A DNA stretch of 64,000 nt from positions 1 to 64,000 of the forward strand of contig CALWLI010000025.1 in the NCBI GenBank assembly GCA_944381485.1. Direction: 5' to 3'. The notes under the pieces are model-generated. The model saw only the letters and a list, made by a program, of their open reading frames with translations. It had not been told where the DNA came from and ran no database searches. The position numbers were made by a program, and so were the translations under genes. The stretch comes from an uncultured Lachnospiraceae bacterium (lineage in GTDB: Bacteria > Bacillota > Clostridia > Lachnospirales > Lachnospiraceae). Each line of letters begins with the position of its first letter. Position 1 is the stretch's first letter. Positions 25,484 to 35,067 of this stretch are shown here, piece after piece.

Positions 25484-28400
25484 GGGTACCGTGTCGGGCA
25501 GTACGGGGTTCCATCCGTCAAATACCCAGCCGTCATTCTCCGTGTCGGTGACCGGAACGTTCGGCATCTTAGAGCCCTTCTTCAGGCTCAGCTCCACCTT
25601 CGCGGGATCGGCACTTGCGAAGCTTCCCTTGCTCTTGTCGCCCTCCGCTATCTCGAAGGTGATTTTCACATACTGCTTGTAATCGGGGATTCCGTCTCCG
25701 TCCGAGTCCGCCGCCCAAACAGCATATATTTCTTTGTCGGAGTCCATAAGGATCTCTTCTATAAAGGTTATCTCTTTATCATCTTCTTTGTTTTTAATAA
25801 CGTCAGCCGGTTCAGTGCTCCATCCTACAAAAACATTAGTTCCATACTTCAGGCTACTTATGTCAACTTTTGACAGATCTGCAGTCGTATTCTTAATGTA
25901 TTCCGCTGAAGGCACTTGTCCTGTTGCGCCATTGGAATTGAATGTCAAAGTAACTGTGTTGTCATTAAACTTTGGTGTAAAAACGACTCTGTTGATTCCG
26001 GAATTGATCAAATCTGTAATACTGTTTGTCAATACATAGTTTTCATAAGTCGTTCCCGAGTTCTCCCAGCCTCCAAATACTTTATCAGCCTGTATTCCGG
26101 ATATGTTGGAAGCTGATGGAGGATCAATATAACTGTCGTTCAAATTATACCAGTATGTAACAGTTGTTTCGGTGACTTTAACTTCATCAGATTCTGTTAT
26201 ACCTGTAAAGCTTGTGCCGGTATCTTGAAGGTCAAACACCACTTGAAGTTGTTCTTTGTCCGTCTTGTCATCATTGTTCTTATCTAAGTCAAAATAAATA
26301 TTTATTATGTTTATGTCAGAATTATCAGTCAGTTCAAATACTATATCACTGTCTTCATTAAGAACGTACCCACTTATTTCTTTATTAAGAATATCATAGC
26401 TGAATACTTCGCTGCCTTTAATTCCTGCTCTATTCTCATCAGGGTATTCATCAAGCTTTTGTATATATCCTGAATAGTCATCATTCTGGAACCAATACTT
26501 TACGGTGTAGCTAACATATTCGCTGCCTGCTATAGGAGTAAGCTTGGCTTTAAACTTAATTACACCGTTTTCTGCAGCCACTACAGTGTTTGAGTCAAAT
26601 ATAAAGACTTCATTAGCATCATATAGTTTCCCATTGTATTCCCAGCCTTCAAAGACATACTGTTTAGCATTATATTCCGGTACAGAAGATGTTATAACTG
26701 TCTGATTATTTCTCTCAGGCAAAATTGTGTATGGACCGTTTGTATCGGTAATCGTAGATGAAACTTCACCATCAACTATGTATTCCACATGATACTCTTC
26801 AATTTCTGAAGTTATGTAAACTTCGACATTGTCCGAAAGGTTATTAGGAACATTAAATTGATAGGAATAATCGCCCTCAATTGTATATTCGTCTTTCGAC
26901 ATTTCACTTGTATCGCGAACGCTGATGCCTGTCTCTTCTCCATTTGCAAGAACAGTAACCTTCGGTTCAGTATATCCCGGTGTTAAGTTAAAATAAAACT
27001 CATTACCTGTTCTTTTTGTTTGGAGATATACAGAATTCAGGCTGCCTTTGACATATCCGCCACGACCGTCATTTTGAGCACAATCCCAACCCTGAATTTC
27101 ACTTACGCCATCAAGGGTTTTAAGAATTATCTCGTCCCTCTCATCGTCTTTGAAGTTTCCATCTGTAACATCAATGTTGTGATATATATTTGAGACTGTT
27201 ACTGTATACTCGTGATATTTGTTATACCATAACCTGCCGCCTTCTCCAGTCAACTGTATTTTTACAGTCTCTCCTGTAGATAATATGGTTTCTGCACTGT
27301 CTCCAACATTAAATGTAGTCGGAACATTTACATACTCATTATTGATTGCCAGCAAATTTAAGTGCCACTTATGTCCGTCTATATCAGTCAAACCTGTCCA
27401 ATTATCACTTTTTAATTTAAAACTTATTGAGCCTCCTGTCTTTACTGAAGTACCGCTCTCAGGCTCTGTAATATTTCCTTGTCTGATATTTTCATTATTA
27501 TATGTAAACACATAACTTGAAACATCAGTTTCTTTAATTACAATGTTCTGATCTTCGAATACGTTACTGATAGTAAAGCTCATCCTTCCACTTGTGCTGT
27601 CAATTATTACTCCACTATCGGTAACATCATTATCATTTATAAGAACAACAATATTTTTGGCCAAGCCTGAAGGTTCCACAGTAAATGTATAGCTGCTCCC
27701 TGCCTCTACTGTCTCAGGGCCTTCCCATACTACCCCGGCTTGTACATCATAGTTTATGGCATAGTCTTCTTTATAAGTCTCATAGTTCAAAACTATTTTT
27801 TCGCCGGACTTAAGCAGCATTGCAGTGTTTCCACTGTCCTCTGTTGTATAGTATATATAGTCATTCCAGCTTCCGACCATCAAGACGGAATCATTTTTAT
27901 CGTCTATTGTCGCCTTTATGAATTCATAGCCTTCTATCTCAGGAATATTCCCGGCAACTTCTCCGATTTTGATTTCGGTAGGTTCGTCCTTAAGCTCTCC
28001 ATCTAAGGCAATATAAACTGTTACCGTCTCATCCGCATATAAATCCACAAGCAGATCCGCATTAATCTCATCAGCCGCACCTGTAACAACAAACATGGCA
28101 ATTTCTGCATTTTCTGCCAACTTCATGCTGGAATCTGCAGTCTTAATAACCTTTTTATCCAGTGCCTTATTGTTTCCGACTATTTTAGCATCACTTCCTG
28201 TAAATAATCTTGGCATACTGATGTCAGATCTTTTCTCAACCTTATATACCTCTGTAGGAAGAGGATTAGGTTCTCCAATATCAAAAAGATCACTATTTTC
28301 AGAAAGCTCGCTTATACCTGTTACAGATACTGTGACTTTATTCTTTATATCTTTATCAGACAACAGCTTATCATCAGTATCTTTCAGAGTAAATCTGTAT

Positions 28401-29032
28401 GCTCCATATATCGGCTCTTGCTCATCCTCAAAGTTAAGCTTCTTTAAGACCTCATTTTTAGCGCTCTCATAATCCGGTGCGTCTTCATCTGCAATGTCCT
28501 CAAGTTTCTCTATCTCAACTTGAGTTCCCTCCGGCAGAATGCCTTCCTTTGCCTGAACAGTGAACTTCACTCCGTCAACATCGTACTCTTCATCAAATTC
28601 AGGATATTCTATCTCATCAAGATATACATTGATCTGAGGATCCATCAGCATTTCTCCCGCATCAAATATATACCTGTCAGATTCCTCGTCATAGTCTCCC
28701 TCAAGCTCGTCGCCTGATACGTCCACACTGTCAAGACGATATCCTTCTTTAATCTTTACTTTAAATTCAAGCTCATCTCCGCTTTCAAGCTTATTCGGTA
28801 CCGACACCTTTGCCGCATCTTCATTAGGGTAGACATTTACCTCGATCTCCAGCTCTGTCTTCTCCTCTTCTGAAGCTTTCTCTGCGTCACTGGGTGTTGT
28901 GCCGTCTTTCTTTGTCGCCCCGTAGCTTTCAAACATGGCGTTCACGCCGTCCGCAAGTATACCTGTGGGCTGACCTGTAACGACCATTGCAACCGCCAGC
29001 AGCGCAGCGACTTTCCTCTTCAATTTCATCAC
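25481..29032 (-). CDS. Large exported surface protein, N-terminal part of a split gene
   Basis: An 1183-residue product ending at a premature TAG. MMKLKRKVAALLAVAMVVTG is a signal peptide with a basic start. A Glu/Lys/Asp-rich spacer follows (about 40-70). Two or more beta-sandwich modules follow, including VKFTVQAKEGILPEGTQVEIEKL near residue 150. A long region is rich in Asn, Thr, Val and Tyr (about 300-850). MucBP-like and InlB B-type repeats close the visible part (YTVKYWFQNDDYSGYIQ, VFVGWSTEPAD, YAVWAADSDGDGIPD). It has no anchor of its own; the choline-binding-like repeats lie beyond the TAG. With readthrough the protein would be 2092 residues. GGGGAG precedes the ATG. A role in adhesion is inferred. 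Confidence 0.8.
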   Translation of the reverse strand: MMKLKRKVAALLAVAMVVTGQPTGILADGVNAMFESYGATKKDGTTPSDAEKASEEEKTELEIEVNVYPNEDAAKVSVPNKLESGDELEFKVKIKEGYRLDSVDVSGDELEGDYDEESDRYIFDAGEMLMDPQINVYLDEIEYPEFDEEYDVDGVKFTVQAKEGILPEGTQVEIEKLEDIADEDAPDYESAKNEVLKKLNFEDEQEPIYGAYRFTLKDTDDKLLSDKDIKNKVTVSVTGISELSENSDLFDIGEPNPLPTEVYKVEKRSDISMPRLFTGSDAKIVGNNKALDKKVIKTADSSMKLAENAEIAMFVVTGAADEINADLLVDLYADETVTVYIALDGELKDEPTEIKIGEVAGNIPEIEGYEFIKATIDDKNDSVLMVGSWNDYIYYTTEDSGNTAMLLKSGEKIVLNYETYKEDYAINYDVQAGVVWEGPETVEAGSSYTFTVEPSGLAKNIVVLINDNDVTDSGVIIDSTSGRMSFTISNVFEDQNIVIKETDVSSYVFTYNNENIRQGNITEPESGTSVKTGGSISFKLKSDNWTGLTDIDGHKWHLNLLAINNEYVNVPTTFNVGDSAETILSTGETVKIQLTGEGGRLWYNKYHEYTVTVSNIYHNIDVTDGNFKDDERDEIILKTLDGVSEIQGWDCAQNDGRGGYVKGSLNSVYLQTKRTGNEFYFNLTPGYTEPKVTVLANGEETGISVRDTSEMSKDEYTIEGDYSYQFNVPNNLSDNVEVYITSEIEEYHVEYIVDGEVSSTITDTNGPYTILPERNNQTVITSSVPEYNAKQYVFEGWEYNGKLYDANEVFIFDSNTVVAAENGVIKFKAKLTPIAGSEYVSYTVKYWFQNDDYSGYIQKLDEYPDENRAGIKGSEVFSYDILNKEISGYVLNEDSDIVFELTDNSDINIINIYFDLDKNNDDKTDKEQLQVVFDLQDTGTSFTGITESDEVKVTETTVTYWYNLNDSYIDPPSASNISGIQADKVFGGWENSGTTYENYVLTNSITDLINSGINRVVFTPKFNDNTVTLTFNSNGATGQVPSAEYIKNTTADLSKVDISSLKYGTNVFVGWSTEPADVIKNKEDDKEITFIEEILMDSDKEIYAVWAADSDGDGIPDYKQYVKITFEIAEGDKSKGSFASADPAKVELSLKKGSKMPNVPVTDTENDGWVFDGWNPVLPDTVP

Positions 29033-29771
29033 TTCTCCCCTTTCCGCGGTGCCTTTAATTTCTTTTTTCAGGCTCCGACTTATATCTATGTAAAAGCCTT
29101 ATCGGAAGGGCTTTTTACCCCACCTTTAAAGCCGGATTTTTAATGCCAATAATTTCGTTTATAAGGAGAAAAAAAGAAATAAAATGTAAGGAAAAATAGG
29201 GCGTTTCAGATTAGCCCACCCTGGCATATTTTTTGAATTTGTCTGTTAAAAATACCTTGTTAGTATGGAATTTAGCTTTAAAATATGGTAATATTATTGA
29301 GAAATATGAGTATTGTATATCAGCAACATCATTATTAATAGGAAAGCTGAGACCCGAGACTTTGTGACTACACCCCCGACATCTGATGTCGGGTTGTTCT
29401 GTTTTTATGAAAACTTTCTGAGAAGTGATACCTGAATATACACGAAAGCTGATTTTTGTTTAATAAAAAGCTGCTTATGAGGCTTTGAAAGCGCCGTATG
29501 AGGCGGTCTTTATTAGGCTTTTACACAGTACTTCCTATAAACGAAATTATAGGAAGTACTTTTATTTATTTTTCCGCTTTCGAAATACTGTTTAAAATAG
29601 TAATATTATTTGTTTTCAGTAAAAAAATATCCCATGCTTAAAGCATGAGATTTTATACAGCGGAAGAAGGGTATGAATGCTGTTATTATCCTTTCAAGAT
29701 ATTCTTAATACCTTTTTGATGATGCATATGGTATACTTCAACTTGAATTTCTCAGAAAGGAAGTTTTTAAA
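29033..29771. other. 739-bp gap with hairpins and possible IS-end remnants
   Basis: No convincing gene was found. Three hairpins stand out: CCCGACATC/GATGTCGGG (29375-29393) followed by TTGTTCTGTTTTT; a perfect 14-bp stem AGTACTTCCTATAA (29527-29540) with its mirror (29547-29560) followed by TTTATTTATTTTT; and CATGCT/AGCATG (29633-29647). The first and third look like the subterminal hairpins of IS200/IS605-type elements, but no transposase or TnpB frame remains. The middle one is a strong plus-strand terminator. The first 80 bases upstream of the surface-protein gene contain AAAAGCC/GGCTTTT, a weak leader hairpin. Confidence 0.45.
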
Positions 29772-30152
29772 ATGATCGAATGTTTATTCGTCGGCCTTGG
29801 AGGCTTCATAGGGTCTGTGTGCAGATATTTAATAGGTCTTATACCGGTCAGGGAGGAGTTTTTCTTTCCCATAAAGACCTTTTCAATAAACATTATAGGA
29901 GCTTTCATCATAGGCTTGATCTCAGCTTTCGCTCTTAAACACCCGACCTCGGATCCCCGCCTTATACTTCTACTCAAAGTGGGCATATGCGGAGGCTTCA
30001 CCACCTTTTCTTCCTTTGCCCTTGAAAGCTTTGATCTCATAAAGGGAGGTCATACTTTTATCGCTATATCATATGTCATTCTCAGTATACTGACAGGCAT
30101 AGGAGCGGTGCTTGCCGGTGAATATATTGTTAATATGAACCGGATTCTCTGA
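29772..30152 (+). CDS. crcB: Fluoride exporter CrcB/Fluc
   Basis: A small four-helix dual-topology membrane channel that exports fluoride. The 126-residue protein shows the family blocks GGFIGSVCRYLIG, FSINIIGAFIIG and GICGGFTTFSSFALE, which line the two fluoride pores of the dimer. AGAAAGGAAG precedes the ATG. Only one copy is present, so a homodimer is expected. I looked for the fluoride riboswitch motif upstream and did not see it. Confidence 0.94.
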   Translation: MIECLFVGLGGFIGSVCRYLIGLIPVREEFFFPIKTFSINIIGAFIIGLISAFALKHPTSDPRLILLLKVGICGGFTTFSSFALESFDLIKGGHTFIAISYVILSILTGIGAVLAGEYIVNMNRIL

Positions 30153-30177
30153 TCTCTGAAATGTCCATACACAAAAA

Positions 30178-30227
30178 AAGAGCAGAGCTTCTTGTACATA
30201 TAAGTACATATAAGGCCCTGCCCTCTT
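30178..30227. terminator. Terminator between crcB and the hicB-like gene
   Basis: AAGAGCAG (30178-30185) pairs with CTG-CC-CTCTT (30218-30227) with a two-base bulge, and TGTAC/GTACA forms an inner stem. CTTTTTATT follows on the plus strand and a T-run on the minus strand. It probably serves both convergent genes. Confidence 0.65.
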
Positions 30228-30231
30228 CTTT

Positions 30232-30504
30232 TTATTCCTCCCAGCCCTCCGTAAACTTCACGGTGGCGGATATGTTTCTTACTGTCTCATTTTCTTCTGT
30301 CACTATGTCTCCGACAGCAGATATCTCAGGAAGCACTCCCTCCTCCTCAAGCTCCAAGGCTATCCAGTTCTTCTCTGCCTCCTTGGCATTTTCTATGGCC
30401 TCCTCAAGGCTTGCGCCCTCAGCCACACACTCGGCAAGATCGGGAAACCTTACTGTAAATCTGTTGTTTTCTTCTTTTATGACAGCAGGATATACAAATT
30501 TCAT
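30232..30504 (-). CDS. HicB-like protein without a HicA partner
   Basis: A 90-residue protein with the HicB antitoxin fold: MKFVYPAVIKEENNRFTVRFPDLAECVAEGASLEEAIENAKEA is the typical partly degraded RNase-H-like half. HicB antitoxins normally have a DNA-binding tail and a HicA toxin gene beside them. Here no HicA gene is visible, and the C-terminal 40 residues (VGDIVTEENETVRNISATVKF) lack a clear HTH. CGGAGGATAAT precedes the ATG. It is the last gene of the pyr unit, 32 bp after pyrI with no terminator between, so it may have a role outside toxin-antitoxin function. Confidence 0.8.
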   Translation of the reverse strand: MKFVYPAVIKEENNRFTVRFPDLAECVAEGASLEEAIENAKEAEKNWIALELEEEGVLPEISAVGDIVTEENETVRNISATVKFTEGWEE

Positions 30505-30536
30505 ATTATCCTCCGATTATGTCGTTAAAATTATGT

Positions 30537-30959
30537 CTATTTCAGTTTCACCAGAGCATCGCAGTATACGCAGCGATACATCTTCTTTTCTTTATCCACC
30601 AGCTCAAACACATGGGGGATCTCCTGCTCTGTACTGGTTATGCATCTGGGGTTTTTGCACTTTATAACATCTGTCAGTCTGTCGGGAAGCTCAGCATGCT
30701 TCTTCTCCACCAGTTTGCCGTCCTTTATGTAGTTCACTGTAATATTGCTGTCAAAGTATCCCAGTGCATCAAGATCCAGGTCAATGATCTCGTCTATCTT
30801 AATAATATCCTTCTTGCCGTACTTTCCGCTCTTTACGTTCTGAATTATTGCAACGCAGCTGGAGAGCTTGTCGAGGCCGAGGTACTCATAGATCTCCATA
30901 CTCTTTCCGGCCTTTATGTGGTCGAGAACTATGCCTGTATTAACACCATCTATATTCAT
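30537..30959 (-). CDS. pyrI: Aspartate carbamoyltransferase regulatory chain PyrI
   Basis: The regulatory subunit that makes PyrB allosterically responsive to nucleotides. The 140-residue protein begins with GVNTGIVLDHIKAGKSMEIYEYLGL in the nucleotide-binding domain. The zinc domain has CKNPRC and CVYC, the four Zn ligands that contact PyrB. It follows pyrB by 1 bp. Its presence implies feedback inhibition of the pathway at the first committed step, as in enteric bacteria and many Clostridia. Confidence 0.96.
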   Translation of the reverse strand: MNIDGVNTGIVLDHIKAGKSMEIYEYLGLDKLSSCVAIIQNVKSGKYGKKDIIKIDEIIDLDLDALGYFDSNITVNYIKDGKLVEKKHAELPDRLTDVIKCKNPRCITSTEQEIPHVFELVDKEKKMYRCVYCDALVKLK

Positions 30960-30960
30960 C

Positions 30961-31899
30961 CTATGCCTCCTTTACCTTAATTCCCAGAAGGAAGAGTATC
31001 AATGCCATCCTTATGTGCTTTCCGCAGAGGGTCTGATAAAAGTAGCAGGCTCTCTCGTCATCATCCACCCGGACAGAGATCTCGTTGACACGGGGAAGGG
31101 GATGCATGATCACAAGGTCCTTCTTTGCGTTTCTCAGCTTTTCCGGAGTGAGTATATATGTGTCCTTAAGTCTGACATAATCCTCCTCATTAAAGAATCT
31201 CTCTCTCTGCACTCTGGTCATGTAGAGTATGTCCAGCTTGGGCATAGCCTCCTCGAGGCTTGTTATCTCCTCATAGTCAGCTCCCGCCTCATTGAGTTTA
31301 TCTGTCATATAGTCGGGAAGCCTCAGCTCATCCGGAGATATGAGTACATACTTGATATTTTTATATCTCAGTGTCGCCTCTATGAGGGAATGAACAGTAC
31401 GGCCGAACTTAAGATCTCCACAGAGTCCTATGGTCATATCTGAAAGTCTTCCCTTCTTCCTGCTTATTGTGAGAAGGTCTGTGAGGGTCTGAGTGGGATG
31501 GAAATGTCCTCCGTCTCCTGCATTTATTATGGGTACCACTGTCCTCTGAGCAGCTATTACCGGAGCACCCTCCTTAGGGTGACGCATAGCTATTATGTCA
31601 GCGTAATTTCCCACTGTCCTTACAGTGTCGGAAACGCTCTCTCCCTTTGAGGCGGAGCTTGAATTTGCCGATGAAAATCCCAGCACCTGTCCGCCCAGAG
31701 ACAGCATTGCAGACTCAAAGCTGAGCCTTGTTCTTGTGGAGGGCTCGAAAAACAGAGTTGCCAGCTGCTTGTGGGCGCAGGCATCCTGATATTTTTCAGG
31801 ATTCTTTTCTATATCGTTGGCTGTCTCTATAAGTCCCTCGATCTCATCTACCGACAAGTCTGTTATGCTTATCAAATTCCTGATCTTATTTCCCTGCAT
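30961..31899 (-). CDS. pyrB: Aspartate carbamoyltransferase catalytic chain PyrB
   Basis: Condenses carbamoyl phosphate and aspartate to N-carbamoyl aspartate. The 312-residue protein has the carbamoyl-phosphate motif [13 protein letters not shown] (STRTR near residue 50), [41 protein letters not shown] and [11 protein letters not shown]. The ATG at 31899 has GGGAGAAG upstream; a TTG seven codons earlier is less likely. It overlaps the end of pyrE by 28 bp and is followed at once by pyrI. Confidence 0.98.
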   Translation of the reverse strand: MQGNKIRNLISITDLSVDEIEGLIETANDIEKNPEKYQDACAHKQLATLFFEPSTRTRLSFESAMLSLGGQVLGFSSANSSSASKGESVSDTVRTVGNYADIIAMRHPKEGAPVIAAQRTVVPIINAGDGGHFHPTQTLTDLLTISRKKGRLSDMTIGLCGDLKFGRTVHSLIEATLRYKNIKYVLISPDELRLPDYMTDKLNEAGADYEEITSLEEAMPKLDILYMTRVQRERFFNEEDYVRLKDTYILTPEKLRNAKKDLVIMHPLPRVNEISVRVDDDERACYFYQTLCGKHIRMALILFLLGIKVKEA

Positions 31900-32537
31900 T
31901 TTGCTTCTCCCTTCATCCAAGATTCATCCGAGGGGTTGTCCCTGAACTGTAAAAGCTTTATTTTATCTTCCTTCTTTATGTAGTTCTCCTCAACAGCCAC
32001 ATCCACCAGAGTATCAAGGTCGCAGAGGCTTATGTTGTTTACCTTGGCCTCTCTCAGGCGATCAAGTCCCTTCTTCATACCGTAGGTGAAGATGCTTACT
32101 ATTCCCAGGACCTCGGCTCCTGCCTCTCTGAGCACATTTACCACCTCAATTACCGAGCCTCCTGTGGAGATAAGATCCTCCACAACTACGACCTTCTCTC
32201 CCTTCTCCAGCTTTCCCTCTATCTGATTTGTCCTTCCGTGGTCCTTTGCGGAGCTCCTCACATATCCCATGGGTATTCCCATCATATGGGCCGCTATAGC
32301 AGCATGGGCTATACCTGCAGTGGAGGTTCCCATAAGAGCCTCACAGTCGGGATAGTACTTTTTCACCGTCTCCGCTATGGAGCTCTCCACCATAGTTCTG
32401 ACCTCGGGGGCTGTGAGTATCAGTCTGTTGTCGCAGTAAATGGGGCTCTTTATGCCGCTTGCCCAGGTAAAGGGCTCCTCCGGCCTCAGGAAAACCGCCT
32501 TTATAGATAATAAGCCTTTTGCAATATCCGCCTTCAT
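31872..32537 (-). CDS. pyrE: Orotate phosphoribosyltransferase PyrE
   Basis: Makes orotidine monophosphate from orotate and PRPP. The 221-residue protein has [16 protein letters not shown], the PRPP loop [18 protein letters not shown] near residue 120-135 and [21 protein letters not shown] directly precedes ATG 32537, so a longer frame upstream was rejected. It lies 69 bp after pyrF. Confidence 0.97.
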   Translation of the reverse strand: MKADIAKGLLSIKAVFLRPEEPFTWASGIKSPIYCDNRLILTAPEVRTMVESSIAETVKKYYPDCEALMGTSTAGIAHAAIAAHMMGIPMGYVRSSAKDHGRTNQIEGKLEKGEKVVVVEDLISTGGSVIEVVNVLREAGAEVLGIVSIFTYGMKKGLDRLREAKVNNISLCDLDTLVDVAVEENYIKKEDKIKLLQFRDNPSDESWMKGEAKCREIRSGI

Positions 32538-32606
32538 ATTTCCTCCTTTTTTCTGAGACAGTCTGAATTTCATTGTGACTGAATCATTATGTATATTGTA
32601 ATTTAA

Positions 32607-33308
32607 TTATTCTCCGACAAATTCCCTCATGCATCTCTCATAGGCTGCTACCGGGTCATCGGCCTTGGTAATAGGTCTTCCAACGACTATATAGTCAGAG
32701 CCTATCTCCCTTGCCCTCTCAGGCGTGGTCACTCTTACCTGGTCTCCTATGTCTCCGTCTGCAAACCTCACTCCGGGAGTTACAGTGAGGAAGCCCTCTC
32801 CACAGGCCTCATGTATCTTTCCCGCCTCCAGAGGTGAACATACCACTCCGTCAAGGCCTGCCTCCTTGGCGTTCCCGGCATATTTTATAACCACCTCGTC
32901 AATGGGCTTTTCTATCAGTATCTCCTTCTCCATTCTCTCCTGTGAAGTGGAGGTGAGCTGAGTCACCGCTATAAGAAGAGGTCTTGTGCCGTCCTCCCTT
33001 GTGAGTCCCTCCAGGGCAGCCTTCATCATGTCTATGGTACCTGCGGCGTGAAGATTGGTCATGTCCACCCCAAGATCTCTCAGGCTTCTCATTCCTCCCT
33101 TTACTGTATTAGGTATATCGTGAAGCTTAAGGTCAAGGAATATCCTGTGGCCCCTCTTCTTTATCTCCTTAACTATCTGCGGCCCCTCGGCATAGAAAAG
33201 CTCCATGCCTATCTTTACATAGGGCTTCCTGCCTGTGAATTTGTCAAGAAAGCTGAAGGTCTCCTCGGCATTCTTAAAATCAAGGGCAATAATTACATCC
33301 TTTCCCAT
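32607..33308 (-). CDS. pyrF: Orotidine 5'-phosphate decarboxylase PyrF
   Basis: The last step to UMP. The 233-residue TIM-barrel protein has [33 protein letters not shown] and the catalytic [14 protein letters not shown] (the Asp-Lys-Asp set near residue 60-65). [20 protein letters not shown] and [10 protein letters not shown] form the phosphate site. It is the bacterial short (type I) form. Confidence 0.97.
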   Translation of the reverse strand: MGKDVIIALDFKNAEETFSFLDKFTGRKPYVKIGMELFYAEGPQIVKEIKKRGHRIFLDLKLHDIPNTVKGGMRSLRDLGVDMTNLHAAGTIDMMKAALEGLTREDGTRPLLIAVTQLTSTSQERMEKEILIEKPIDEVVIKYAGNAKEAGLDGVVCSPLEAGKIHEACGEGFLTVTPGVRFADGDIGDQVRVTTPERAREIGSDYIVVGRPITKADDPVAAYERCMREFVGE

Positions 33309-33363
33309 TTTTATCCTCTCCTTTTTTCACCTTTCTTTTATGTCTTTTATCTCGGCTCTGTCC

Positions 33364-34281
33364 TTACTCCACACAGCCTATGATATCTGAAAGTCTCTCT
33401 ATGTGAAGCTTCTCGCACTCCCCGGGAAGCTCTTCTATTATTTTCTTGCAGGCCCAAGGGTCGGTCAGGTTGGCTGCTCCCACCTGTACTGCAGAGGCTC
33501 CCGCCATCATCATCTCTATGACATCCCTTGCGCTGCTCACTCCTCCCATCCCTATTACGGGGATCTTAACGGCCTTTGACACCTGGTATACCATGCGCAC
33601 GGCCACAGGAAGTATAGCAGGACCTGAGAAGCCTCCCATCTTGTTGGCTATTACAGGCCTCCTTCTCATAACGTCTATTCTCATTCCCATGAGGGTATTT
33701 ATAAGGCTCAGCCCGTCGGCTCCCTCGCTCTCCGCAGCTTTTGCCATCTCTGTGATGTCTGTCACATTGGGGCTAAGCTTTATGTATACCGGCTTTTTTG
33801 CAACAGCCTTTACCGCCTTTGTCACCTTTGCGATATTTTCCGCGGATGTTCCGAAGGCCATACCTCCCGCATGGACATTGGGGCAGGATACGTTTACCTC
33901 TATTATGCCCACATTCTCTACCTTGTCCACAGCCTCTGCGCACTCCACATACTCATCTACGGAAAAGCCGCTTATGTTTGCTATGACAGGCTTATGATAT
34001 ATCTCGGAAAGCTCCGGAAGCTCCTTTTTTACCACCTCATCTATTCCGGGATTCTGCAGTCCCACAGAGTTTATCAGGCCCATGGGGCACTCGGCGATTC
34101 TCGGCTGAGGGTTCCCGAATCTGGGCTCCCTTGTGGTTCCCTTCACACTTATGGAGCCCAGTATATTTATGTCGTAGAGCTCTGCGAATTCCTTTCCGAA
34201 TCCGAAGGTGCCGCTTGCGGGTATTACCGGGTTTGAGAGCCTTATCCCGCTCAATTCAGTGCTTATATCAGGCTTTACCAT
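33364..34281 (-). CDS. pyrD: Dihydroorotate dehydrogenase B, catalytic subunit PyrD
   Basis: Class 1B FMN enzyme that oxidises dihydroorotate and passes electrons to NAD through PyrK. The 305-residue barrel shows LSNPVIPASGTFGFG, the catalytic cysteine in NVSCPNVHAGG near residue 130, KLSPNVTDI and VIGMGGVSSARDVIEMMMAGASAVQVG. The ATG overlaps the end of pyrK by 7 bp, and the pairing confirms the 1B type. Confidence 0.97.
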   Translation of the reverse strand: MVKPDISTELSGIRLSNPVIPASGTFGFGKEFAELYDINILGSISVKGTTREPRFGNPQPRIAECPMGLINSVGLQNPGIDEVVKKELPELSEIYHKPVIANISGFSVDEYVECAEAVDKVENVGIIEVNVSCPNVHAGGMAFGTSAENIAKVTKAVKAVAKKPVYIKLSPNVTDITEMAKAAESEGADGLSLINTLMGMRIDVMRRRPVIANKMGGFSGPAILPVAVRMVYQVSKAVKIPVIGMGGVSSARDVIEMMMAGASAVQVGAANLTDPWACKKIIEELPGECEKLHIERLSDIIGCVE

Positions 34282-35039
34282 ATGATCTCCTCCCTCATAA
34301 GGACAGGTCCGTCCTTACATATGCGCTTATTTCCGTACTTGGTCTTGCAGCTGCAGCCCATGCAGGCTCCGAAGCCGCAGGCCATCCTCGCCTCAAAACT
34401 GAACTGTCCCTCAGGCACCAAGTCATATACGGCCTTAAGCATAGGCTCCGGGCCACAGGTAAATACGTAATCATACAGTGAACTGTTATCCTCAGCCCTC
34501 ATCACGTCCGTGACCACTCCCTTTTTACCCATGCTTCCGTCCATGGTGCTTATCTCCACCTTAAGTCCCAGATCCTCAAATTCCTTCTTGTAAAATACGT
34601 CCTCTGCCCCGTTGAAGCCAAGGACCACATCAGGCCTTACGCCTGCTTCCAAAAGCTTTTTTGCAAGCCCGTAGAGAGGTGGAACTCCCACTCCTCCTCC
34701 CGCAAGGACCGTCCTCATATGTCCGTTTTTCTCAAGGCTGAGCTTAAGCTCATCAATGGAGTATCCGTTTCCGAGAGCGGTGAGGACCTGAAGCTCGTCC
34801 CCCTCTTTGAGGCCGCTCATGTACTCTGTCCCCTCTCCCACGACCTTGTATATTATTTTTATCTCATCCTCAGACCAATCACAGACTGAGATAGGCCTTC
34901 TGAGATAGAATCCATCAAGCTTAATATTTATAAACTGCCCGGGGCGGGTAATATCCGAGGTATCTCCCAAAAGGAGCATCTCGTACACGTCCTTGGCTAT
35001 CTTTCGATTCTCTTTTATCTTAAATATCAAATCCCGCAT
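34275..35039 (-). CDS. pyrK: Dihydroorotate dehydrogenase B electron-transfer subunit PyrK
   Basis: Ferredoxin-reductase-like subunit carrying FAD and a [2Fe-2S] cluster. The 254-residue protein has the FAD motif RRPISVCDW, the NAD-site AGGGVGVPPLYGL, TCGPEPMLKAV and the cluster motif CGFGACMGCSC with a fourth Cys in RICKDGPV. GGAAGGA lies upstream of the ATG. It couples PyrD to NAD, the usual arrangement in anaerobic Firmicutes. Confidence 0.97.
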   Translation of the reverse strand: MRDLIFKIKENRKIAKDVYEMLLLGDTSDITRPGQFINIKLDGFYLRRPISVCDWSEDEIKIIYKVVGEGTEYMSGLKEGDELQVLTALGNGYSIDELKLSLEKNGHMRTVLAGGGVGVPPLYGLAKKLLEAGVRPDVVLGFNGAEDVFYKKEFEDLGLKVEISTMDGSMGKKGVVTDVMRAEDNSSLYDYVFTCGPEPMLKAVYDLVPEGQFSFEARMACGFGACMGCSCKTKYGNKRICKDGPVLMREEIIW

Positions 35040-35067
35040 GTTAATGTCCTTCCTTTACGAGCTGAAT

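Noticed and set aside
29033-29170. Cyclic-di-GMP riboswitch before the surface protein gene
   Set aside because: The leader contains AAAAGCC/GGCTTTT pairing, but the conserved core of class I or II c-di-GMP aptamers could not be recognised.
29580-29771. Fluoride riboswitch upstream of crcB
   Set aside because: The conserved GGNGATG start and the CTGATGACTCCT-like end were looked for and not found; the leader carries only simple hairpins.
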